Shown here in pieces: positions 5,888 through 11,222 of a stretch of 11,222 bases of DNA. This stretch comes from JBCBWG01 sp964579305 (lineage in GTDB: Bacteria > Pseudomonadota > Alphaproteobacteria > Rhizobiales > Hyphomicrobiaceae): positions 1 through 11,222 of the forward strand of contig CAZOGY010000117.1 of NCBI GenBank assembly GCA_964579305.1. Direction: 5' to 3'. A program made the position numbers and the translations under genes. A model generated the notes under the pieces. The model was given only the letters and a program-made list of their open reading frames with translations, was not told where the DNA came from and ran no database searches. Positions within the stretch are counted from its first letter, which is position 1, and each line of letters begins with the position of its first letter.

Positions 5888-6453
5888 CGTGTTCGCGAAC
5901 GGCAACTCCCGAGCGGCCGCGCGAGGATGACGCGCGGCCCGCTGCGAAGATCGTGCTGGTCGTTGCAGTGGCCGACAACGGCGTGATCGGGCGCGACGGC
6001 GATCTGCCTTGGCGGATGCCCAGTGATTTAAAAAACTTCCGCCGGGTCACCCTTGGCCGGCCGATCATCATGGGGCGCAAGACTTTCGAAGCGATTGGTA
6101 AACCGCTCGATGGCCGGCGCAACATCGTGGTCAGCCGCAGCCTGCCGCCGACATCTGGCGAATGCGAACCGCTGATCGTGGCCGATCTGGAAACGGCAAT
6201 GATCGAAGGGCGCGCGGCGGCAGCACGCGCGGGCGTTGACGCGGTGATGGTCATCGGCGGGGCTGAGATCTATCAGGCGGCGTTTGCGATGGCCGACCAG
6301 ATCCACATGACCCGGGTGCATCTCTCACCGCACGGGGATACGGTCTTTCCCGAGCCAGATCCCAACGTCTGGTCGCGGGTCTCGGTGACGCCGCTTGCGA
6401 CCACGGCGCTGGATGATGCAACGGCAGACATCTGGATTTTTGAGAAATGTTAA
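5884..6453 (+). CDS. folA: Dihydrofolate reductase
   Basis: DHFR reduces the dihydrofolate released by ThyA back to tetrahydrofolate with NADPH. The 189-residue product has the family signature in order: VVAVADNGVIGRDGDLPWRM (26-45), the catalytic acid D48 in PSDLKNF, GRPIIMGRKTFEAIGKPLDG (58-77), and the cofactor-binding VIGGAEIY (123-130). Start: the ATG overlaps the thyA stop in ATGA. This leaves an N-terminal extension of about 22 residues, rich in Arg/Pro/Asp, before the usual beginning. No other ATG lies near the core; a GTG just before VLVVAV is possible but has no better ribosome-binding site. Predicted cytosolic. Confidence 0.96.
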   Translation: MTCSRTATPERPREDDARPAAKIVLVVAVADNGVIGRDGDLPWRMPSDLKNFRRVTLGRPIIMGRKTFEAIGKPLDGRRNIVVSRSLPPTSGECEPLIVADLETAMIEGRAAAARAGVDAVMVIGGAEIYQAAFAMADQIHMTRVHLSPHGDTVFPEPDPNVWSRVSVTPLATTALDDATADIWIFEKC

Positions 6454-6739
6454 TTGGCGGTTTGGCATGACACGCGCTCAGCATTGCGTGCTACGTCTTC
6501 TCAATGCGGTGGCGTTGGACCCCATGACCGTTTGCTCTGCGACACGTTTGGCGCTTGAACCAGCGGGGCGCCTGCCCACGTAACGTCCAACTCTGTGGCG
6601 AAATTGCACGGTTATGTCCCGTGGTCTAAGACGCAGGCGACCATTCTCTTTCGCGCGCACTCGCCGCCGGCCAACGGTCGGCATCGGTGACGTCTCTGGG
6701 CGTTTCGCGCGCATCCGACGACAACAAAGGGCGAGTTGA
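6454..6739 (+). other. folA-hflK intergenic region
   Basis: These 286 bases carry no gene. They hold a heat-shock-like promoter candidate (6554-6581) and a 7-pair hairpin, GCCGGCC-AAC-GGTCGGC (6666-6682), in what would be the hflK leader. No intrinsic terminator with a T-run follows folA, so some readthrough into hflKC is possible. Confidence 0.5.
6554..6581 (+). promoter_or_regulatory. Heat-shock sigma-32-like promoter of hflKC
   Basis: CTTGAA (6554-6559) is followed after 15 bases by CCCACGT (6575-6581). The sigma-32 consensus is CTTGAA, 13-17 bases, CCCATNT, so one defined -10 base deviates. A heat-shock promoter suits genes controlling FtsH; by analogy only. Confidence 0.4.
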
Positions 6740-8005
6740 ATGCCTTGGAACAACAACCAGAATAACGGCGGCGGCTGGAAAAGCGGCAGCGGCGGACCAT
6801 GGGGGCAACCGCCGGGCGGCGGAAATGGCGGTCCTTGGGGCTCGGGTCCCGGCGGGGGAAGCGGCGGTAATCAGCAGCCGGATCTTGAGGATATCCTGAA
6901 GCGCGGTCAGGACCGGTTCAAGCAGGTCGCCGGCGGCGGCGTCCCAGGGCCGCTGTTCTTTTTGCTGCTGCTTATCGGTTTGGCGGTTCTTGCGTTTTAC
7001 AGCTTCACCTATCGGGTGAACCCGAACGAACTCGGCATCGTGCTGCGCTTCGGCGAGTATCAGCGCCAAGAGGGCCCGGGCCTGCATTTGCGTCTGCCCT
7101 ACCCGGTTGAAGAAGTCATCATTCCGGATGTCACGCGCATCAACACCACGCAGATCGGTTTTCGCGGATCGGCGGGTACGGGCTTTAGCCCACGCACCAC
7201 GAACGATGTCCCGGAAGAAAGCCTGATGCTGACGGGCGATGAAAACATCATCGATGTTGATTTCGAGGTCTTGTGGAAGGTGAACGTCGGCTACGTCGAT
7301 CCTGAGACGGAGCAGTCGGGCCCGGAAATGTTCGTCTTTAACATCAAGTTCCCGGAGCAGACGGTCAAAGATGTGGCTGAAAGCGCCATGCGCGAAGTCG
7401 TCGGGCAAACTGATCTTGAGACACTGCTGACAAGTGGCCGTGTTCAAACGCAGCAGGCTGTCCGTTCGCTCATGCAAAAGACGCTTGATGCCTACAAGGC
7501 GGGTATCTTGATCACCGAGATCAAGACCCGTGACGTGGCGGCGCCCGCCAAGGTGTCGGCGGCATTCCGGGACGTTCAGGCGGCACGCGCCGACCAGGAG
7601 CGTTTTGCCAACGAAGCACAGGCTTATGCGAACCGGGTGGTCCCGGAAGCGCGCGGTCAAGCTGAGCGTATTTTGCAGGCGGCTCAGGCCTACAAGCGCC
7701 AGGCGGTTGCGGAGGCCGAGGGCCAAGCTTCACGCTTCCTGCAAGTCTTTGGCGAGTACAAGAAGGCACCTGATGTAACGCGCCAGCGCTTGTTCCTGGA
7801 GACGATGGAACGGATCTTCCGCGGCACCGATAAGATCATCATCGACAACAGCGGTGGTGCTGGCAACGGCAACGGTGTTGTGCCTTACCTTCCGTTGAAT
7901 GAATTGACGCGCGGCAACCGATCGACCCGTAACAACAACAACAACAACACAAATGGATCTCGCGGTGCGAACGCATCGGCCGTGTCCAGAGGAGGCGTGC
8001 AATGA
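6740..8005 (+). CDS. hflK: HflK, FtsH-modulating SPFH membrane protein
   Basis: HflK and HflC form a large inner-membrane complex with a periplasmic cage that encloses and restrains the AAA+ protease FtsH. The 421-residue product has a Gly/Asn/Trp-rich cytoplasmic tail (1-45), a single membrane segment (about 71-90, GPLFFLLLLIGLAVLAFYSF), an SPFH domain (about 91-280; NPNELGIVLRFGEYQRQEGPGLH and LTGDENIIDVDFEVLW are typical) and a helical Ala/Glu/Arg stretch (280-340). LETMERIFRGTDKIIID (353-369) and VVPYLPL (380-386) are characteristic of HflK. The tail contains six Asn in a row encoded by (AAC)6 at 7931-7948. AAGG lies nine bases before the ATG. The stop overlaps the hflC start (ATGA), so the two are coupled. 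Confidence 0.97.
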   Translation: MPWNNNQNNGGGWKSGSGGPWGQPPGGGNGGPWGSGPGGGSGGNQQPDLEDILKRGQDRFKQVAGGGVPGPLFFLLLLIGLAVLAFYSFTYRVNPNELGIVLRFGEYQRQEGPGLHLRLPYPVEEVIIPDVTRINTTQIGFRGSAGTGFSPRTTNDVPEESLMLTGDENIIDVDFEVLWKVNVGYVDPETEQSGPEMFVFNIKFPEQTVKDVAESAMREVVGQTDLETLLTSGRVQTQQAVRSLMQKTLDAYKAGILITEIKTRDVAAPAKVSAAFRDVQAARADQERFANEAQAYANRVVPEARGQAERILQAAQAYKRQAVAEAEGQASRFLQVFGEYKKAPDVTRQRLFLETMERIFRGTDKIIIDNSGGAGNGNGVVPYLPLNELTRGNRSTRNNNNNNTNGSRGANASAVSRGGVQ

Positions 8006-8916
8006 TCAGAGGATTCTTGGCGTTCTTGATCGTCGTTCTGGGTCTCGCCGGGCTGGGCTTCTACCTGTCGGCATTTATTGTGCGGGAGACCAACCAGGCG
8101 ATCCAGCTGCGCTTTGGTAAGCCGCAGGACGTGATTACCGAGGCCGGTCTTTACTGGAAGATCCCGCTGGTTGATGAAATCCGCTATTTCGACAAGCGGA
8201 TCCTCGACCTCGATCTGGAGCCGAAGACGGTCTACACGATCCAGCAAAAGCAGGTCATCGTCGATGCGTATGCGCGCTGGAAGATTACCGACTCGCTGGA
8301 GTTCTTGAAGGCGGTGCAGACCGAACGGAACGCTGTTGAGCGTCTGGGCACGTTGCTTGAGGCGGCCCTGCGTGGCGTGGTTTCCAAAGACAGTCTGGAA
8401 GCGCTTGTGCGTGATAAGCGCAACCAGATGATGGTTGAGATCAGCAACATCGTGAACGATGAAGCACGCGGCCTCGGCATCCAGGTGGTCGATGTGCGGA
8501 TCAAACGGGCTGACTTGCCGGAAGAAAACGCGGCGGCCGTGTTCGCCCGGATGGAGACCGAGCGTAAAGAGCTTGCCTCCAAATTCCGCGCCGAGGGCCA
8601 GGCCGAATCGAACCGCATTCGCGCTGATGCTGACCGGCAATCGACCATCATTCTGGCGGAAGCTGAAAAGCAATCGCAGGTGCTGCGCGGTGAGGCAGAC
8701 GCGGAGCGCAACAGCATCTTCGCAAGCGCATTTGGCCAGGACCCGCAATTCTTCTCGTTCTACCGGTCCATGCAGGCCTACGAGCGCAGCTTGAGTTCAG
8801 GCGATACGCGGCTGGTGATCTCGCCGAATTCCGAGTTCTTCCGCTATTTCGGCAATATCCAAGGGCGCCAACCCGGTTCTGGACAGGCTGGCAGCGCCTC
8901 GCCAGCCGGGAACTAG
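8002..8916 (+). CDS. hflC: HflC, partner of HflK
   Basis: The 304-residue product starts with one membrane segment (about 4-25). An SPFH domain follows (ETNQAIQLRFGKPQDVITEAGLYWKIP, 29-55; LGIQVVDVRIKRADLPEENAAAVFARM, 158-184) and then a charged coiled coil (about 185-238; AEGQAESNRIRADADRQSTIILAEAEKQ). FFSFYRSMQAYERSL (250-264) and FRYFGNIQ (280-287) end the conserved part, all typical of HflC. An extended Shine-Dalgarno, AGAGGAGG (7988-7995), stands six bases before the ATG, the strongest in the window, helping balanced expression with hflK. The genes normally found next in related genomes are a small DUF2065 membrane protein and degP. No DUF2065 frame is visible here; a long structured non-coding stretch stands in that place. 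Confidence 0.97.
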   Translation: MIRGFLAFLIVVLGLAGLGFYLSAFIVRETNQAIQLRFGKPQDVITEAGLYWKIPLVDEIRYFDKRILDLDLEPKTVYTIQQKQVIVDAYARWKITDSLEFLKAVQTERNAVERLGTLLEAALRGVVSKDSLEALVRDKRNQMMVEISNIVNDEARGLGIQVVDVRIKRADLPEENAAAVFARMETERKELASKFRAEGQAESNRIRADADRQSTIILAEAEKQSQVLRGEADAERNSIFASAFGQDPQFFSFYRSMQAYERSLSSGDTRLVISPNSEFFRYFGNIQGRQPGSGQAGSASPAGN

Positions 8917-8924
8917 AGCTCATC

Positions 8925-8950
8925 CGGTTTGGGCGGAACCGCCTAAGCCG
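8925..8950 (+). other. Strong hairpin directly after hflC
   Basis: An 11-pair stem (two G-U pairs) closed by a GAAC loop begins nine bases after the hflC stop. No T-run follows, so it is not a standard intrinsic terminator. It may mark or protect the hflKC mRNA 3' end. Confidence 0.45.
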
Positions 8951-9017
8951 AAAGATGCAGCGACCATCTAAAATCTAGATCATTGAGGGTGAACGAACGT
9001 GATCCTGAAATGATCTA

Positions 9018-9090
9018 GTGTTGCGTCATTGACGTTTGCGTCGCGGTTGCGGCGAGGTCGGCGAGCAAACGTCAATGACAAAAGCAACAC
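9018..9090. repeat. Long hairpin 1
   Basis: Outer arms GTGTTGC (9018-9024) and GCAACAC (9084-9090); inner arms GTCATTGACGTTTGC (9025-9039) and its exact complement (9065-9079). An AAAA bulge lies at 9080-9083 and the loop is 25 bases. It shares the core GACGTTTGC with hairpin 2. Confidence 0.85.
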
Positions 9091-9106
9091 GAGAAACATA
9101 GACTTG

Positions 9107-9183
9107 CTCGTGTTCCTTGAGTTTCAGACGTTTGCTCACGACCATTAGTGCGCTGGCGGCAAATGTCTGAAACGGAACACGAG
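9107..9183. repeat. Long hairpin 2, a diverged copy of hairpin 1
   Basis: Outer arms CTCGTGTTCC (9107-9116) and GGAACACGAG (9174-9183); inner arms GTTTCAGACGTTTGC (9121-9135) and GCAAATGTCTGAAAC (9159-9173). A TTGA bulge lies at 9117-9120 and the loop is 23 bases. The right halves of hairpins 1 and 2 are direct repeats, both running into CACGAGAAA. Confidence 0.85.
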
Positions 9184-9256
9184 AAAGGCGCTGCGCTATC
9201 GGGCCTGTGCAGGCTTCTCATATGCCCCAGCCCGCTCCCTACGATTGTGATGAAAC

Positions 9257-9290
9257 CGGCGGCGCGAACCCTTCGCGGCGCCGTTTTTTT
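9257..9290 (+). terminator. Intrinsic terminator
   Basis: CGGCGGCGCG (9257-9266) pairs with CGCGGCGCCG (9274-9283) apart from one G-G mismatch, around a 7-base loop. Seven T bases follow directly. It ends a plus-strand transcript upstream of degP: either hflKC with a 370-base 3' region, or the candidate RNA. degP therefore needs its own promoter. Confidence 0.88.
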
Positions 9291-9598
9291 CGCCATATTG
9301 AAGCAGGCAGCGCATTAAATCTTCTCAACGAAGGCGGTTTGACGGGCCGGGCGCGTTGAAGGGCAATTGACGCGCGGCGGGTCGGAAGCTGACATATGCA
9401 CAACAGGCGGCCTCGGCGCGCTGGGTGATCGTGCATGCGGCACGCGCTCTGGACGCGCAACGAGCGCCGCCAAGTTGCGCCCTTGCGGCTCTTGTATCGA
9501 GGAGCCGCTGCGCATGCGGCGCGGGCGCGCAGGTGTGGGTTGACAGCCAAATGCAATGCAATCGCGTTGCGGCCCGGGCCTTCCTGAAGGAGTGGCGG
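9291..9598 (+). other. degP upstream region and leader
   Basis: There is no separate gene. Two TTGACG hexamers (9339-9344, 9367-9372) are possible -35 boxes, but neither has a good -10 box at normal spacing. A 7-pair hairpin, GCGGCTC/GAGCCGC (9485-9508), would lie in the leader. The degP frame stays open back to a GTG at 9425, but those codons have no signal-peptide character. Confidence 0.4.
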
Positions 9599-11119
9599 AT
9601 GCTGAACTTGAAGGTGCAAGGCGCCAAAACGAAACGCTCAATTGGCCTGGCGCGCCATGGTGTGTTGGCTCACGTTCTTGCTGGGGCCGTGGTACTGGGC
9701 GGTGGCGTCACCCTGGCCGGGCCGGCGTTCGCACAGGGACCGCGCACGGTCGCCCCACTTGTGAAGACACTGGCGCCAGCGGTCGTCAACATTTCTACCA
9801 GCCAAAAAATCAAAAGTGCACGTGGTCGGCCATTGCCGTCGGTGCCGAAGGGCTCGCCGTTCGAAGACCTTTTCAAAGACTTCTTCGATAACAAAAAAGG
9901 CGTCGGCCCTCGGCGCAAAGTCGCATCGCTTGGGTCTGGCTTCGTGATCGACGGCGTTGAAGGCCTTGTGGTCACAAATAACCATGTGATCGACGGCGCC
10001 GATGAGATTGAGATCATCTTCTCCAATGGCCGCCGGCTTAAGGTCGAAAAGGTCCTTGGCGTCGATAAGAAAACCGACCTGGCGCTGTTGAAAGTCAAAC
10101 CCGACAAACCTCTGCCAGCGGTGAACTGGGGTGCATCGGAGACGATTGAGGTTGGGGACTGGGTCCTTGCGATCGGTAACCCGTTCGGCCTTGGCGGCTC
10201 CGTGTCCATGGGTATTATTTCCGCCAAGCAGCGCGATATTAAAACCGGGCCTTACGACGACTATCTGCAGACCGATGCGGCGATCAATAAAGGCAACTCG
10301 GGCGGGCCGCTTTTCAACATGGATGGCGACGTCATTGGCGTGAATACGGCCATCATCTCGCCGACCGGAGGGTCAATCGGCATTGGGTTTGCCGTGCCGT
10401 CGGACGTCGCCCGGATCGTGATCGATCAGCTGAAAAAATATGGTGAGACGCGGCGCGGTTGGCTTGGCGTGCGCGTTCAGACGGTCACTGAAGATCTGGC
10501 CGCATCGCTGAAAGTCGGCGCCAACGAAGGGGCGTTCGTGGCAGCCGTCACCGACGATGGTCCAGCCAAAAAGGCTGGTTTGAAGCCTGGCGACATCATC
10601 GTCCGCTTCAACGGCAAGCCTGTCGCGAAAATGCGTACCTTGTTGCGGCTCGTCGCCCAGGCCGACGTAGGGCAGTCCGCGCCTGTTGAGATCATTCGCG
10701 ACGGCAAGCTGCAAACCGTGAGCGTCGTGGTCGGGTTGCTGAACGAGAAAACCGACACCGCGGAAAAGAGCGACGATAACAACGGCGAGCAAGAGCGCAA
10801 CGGCGCGGACAACGCTTATGCAGATGGTCCGATTGCCGGCATGTCGCTTGAGCCGACCTCGCCCGCGCTGCTTCAGAAGTTCGGCTTACCTGCTGCTGCC
10901 AAGGGTCTCGTCGTCACCGAGGTTGCAAGCGACAGCCCTGCACAAGCCCGCGGCGTTGCGCCCGGTGATCTGTTGACGGGTGTCGGCACGAGCGCGATCG
11001 CCAATCGCGACGAACTCGTCAAGGCGTTGACGGCCGCAAAGACCTCCGGTCGCCGTCGCGTGCGCCTTGTGGTCATGGGCAAGGACGGCCGGCCCAAGTA
11101 CGTTGCGATGCGGCTTTAG
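9599..11119 (+). CDS. degP: Do-family periplasmic serine protease (DegP/HtrA)
   Basis: DegP degrades or holds misfolded envelope proteins in the periplasm. From the ATG at 9599 the protein has 506 residues. Residues 1-45 form a signal peptide: basic start, hydrophobic AHVLAGAVVLGGGVTLAG, cleavage probably after AFA45. The trypsin-like domain has the triad H129 (TNNHV), D160 (KTDLAL) and S234 (GNSGGP). Two PDZ domains follow, about 287-379 (GWLGVRVQ; KAGLKPGDIIVRFNG) and 410-500 (GLVVTEVASDSPAQARGVAPGD), joined by an acidic, Asn-rich linker (383-409). I chose this start because AAGGAG (9587-9592) stands six bases upstream and the signal peptide begins at once; an earlier ATG at 9551 would add 16 residues. 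It stands behind a terminator, so it is transcribed apart from hflKC. The 99-bp repeat begins four bases after its stop. Confidence 0.97.
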   Translation: MLNLKVQGAKTKRSIGLARHGVLAHVLAGAVVLGGGVTLAGPAFAQGPRTVAPLVKTLAPAVVNISTSQKIKSARGRPLPSVPKGSPFEDLFKDFFDNKKGVGPRRKVASLGSGFVIDGVEGLVVTNNHVIDGADEIEIIFSNGRRLKVEKVLGVDKKTDLALLKVKPDKPLPAVNWGASETIEVGDWVLAIGNPFGLGGSVSMGIISAKQRDIKTGPYDDYLQTDAAINKGNSGGPLFNMDGDVIGVNTAIISPTGGSIGIGFAVPSDVARIVIDQLKKYGETRRGWLGVRVQTVTEDLAASLKVGANEGAFVAAVTDDGPAKKAGLKPGDIIVRFNGKPVAKMRTLLRLVAQADVGQSAPVEIIRDGKLQTVSVVVGLLNEKTDTAEKSDDNNGEQERNGADNAYADGPIAGMSLEPTSPALLQKFGLPAAAKGLVVTEVASDSPAQARGVAPGDLLTGVGTSAIANRDELVKALTAAKTSGRRRVRLVVMGKDGRPKYVAMRL

Positions 11120-11123
11120 AGCG

Positions 11124-11222
11124 GTCGCATCCACTCTGATTCACGCCCCAAGGCCGCAAAGCGGCTGGGGCCGTCGATGTTCGTGTTCGAAACATCGACA
11201 CGAAAACGGCCCGCCCCCGCGG
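11124..11222 (+). repeat. 99-bp intergenic repeat, copy B (reaches window edge)
   Basis: It matches copy A (minus strand of 3249-3151) base for base in length, with about eight differences. Its structures are GCCCC...GGGGC enclosing GCCGC-AAA-GCGGC (11146-11171), then TCGATGTT/AACATCGA within an outer stem GGGCCGT/ACGGCCC. It starts four bases after the degP stop, in the direction of degP transcription. The element may continue past the window. Confidence 0.9.

Larger units (their letters stand above)
8975..9290 (+). ncRNA. Candidate structured RNA: three tandem hairpins plus terminator
   Basis: No coding frame fits here, yet the sequence is dominated by long inverted repeats. Hairpin 0 (8975-9018) has 10 perfect pairs. 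Hairpin 1 (9018-9090) has 15 perfect pairs plus seven outer pairs beyond a 4-base bulge. Hairpin 2 (9107-9183) has 15 pairs with one G-U plus 10 outer pairs, also beyond a 4-base bulge. The series ends with a clear intrinsic terminator (9257-9290). TAAAAT at 8969-8974 could be a -10 box, but no good -35 is seen. It may be an independent small RNA or the 3' region of the hflKC mRNA. The strand is taken from the terminator. I do not recognise a known RNA family. Confidence 0.5.

Noticed and set aside
4943..5905. 320-codon minus-strand frame opposite thyA
   Set aside because: Mirror of a GC-rich, strongly conserved coding gene; the product has no family resemblance.
6626..7726. 366-codon minus-strand frame opposite hflK
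   Set aside because: Same reason: antisense shadow of hflK, with Arg/Leu/His-rich composition typical of antisense frames.
9018..9183. Integron attC sites or a MITE as explanation of the two long hairpins
   Set aside because: The outer arms do not show the RYYYAAC/GTTRRRY order of attC, there is no integrase, and no terminal inverted repeats or target duplication bound the whole block.
9072..9296. 74-codon minus-strand frame through the hairpin region
   Set aside because: No ribosome-binding site before its ATG, low-complexity Cys/Arg-rich product, and it runs through the terminator and hairpins.
9425..9598. Longer degP from the upstream GTG
   Set aside because: It would bury the signal peptide inside the protein; the ATG at 9599 has a good Shine-Dalgarno and an immediate signal sequence.

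Overview
The window looks like chromosomal DNA of an alphaproteobacterium, probably from the Hyphomicrobiales (Rhizobiales) or a neighbouring order. Three things point there: an alpha-type SspB with the C-terminal ClpX-binding tail; a circularly permuted, two-piece tmRNA gene of the alphaproteobacterial kind; and the gene order sspB / thyA / folA / hflK / hflC / degP, which I recall as common in that group. The DNA is GC-rich. There is no sign of a phage, integrase, transposase or CRISPR array.

Left part, minus strand (1-4019). From right to left in direction of transcription: a voltage-gated-type K+ channel with a C-terminal zinc ribbon (4019-3255); a 99-bp repeat element just after its stop; other hairpins; the tmRNA gene ssrA with promoter and terminator (about 2989-2618); sspB (2286-1564); a small NIPSNAP-family gene (1476-1150); a Uma2-family nuclease-like gene (1125-562); and the first 120 codons of fumC (360-1), cut by the window edge. 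The gaps 361-561 and 1477-1563 show nothing definite.

Right part, plus strand (4233-11119). A CPBP/CAAX-type intramembrane protease homologue is followed by thyA and folA, which overlap by four bases and form the thymidylate cycle. A heat-shock-like promoter then precedes hflK and hflC, also overlapping by four bases. After a 682-bp non-coding stretch comes degP, a periplasmic Do-family protease. The non-coding stretch holds three tandem long hairpins and a strong intrinsic terminator, and looks like an undescribed structured RNA or structured 3' region. A second copy of the 99-bp repeat begins four bases after the degP stop and runs to the window edge.

Functionally the window is rich in protein quality control. 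The tmRNA tags stalled products, and SspB delivers tagged proteins to ClpXP. HflK/HflC control the membrane protease FtsH, and DegP works in the periplasm. Placing the tag-encoding RNA directly upstream of the adaptor that recognises the tag is notable. The most interesting unexplained signals are the tandem hairpin element at 8975-9290 and the 99-bp element placed identically behind two unrelated genes.
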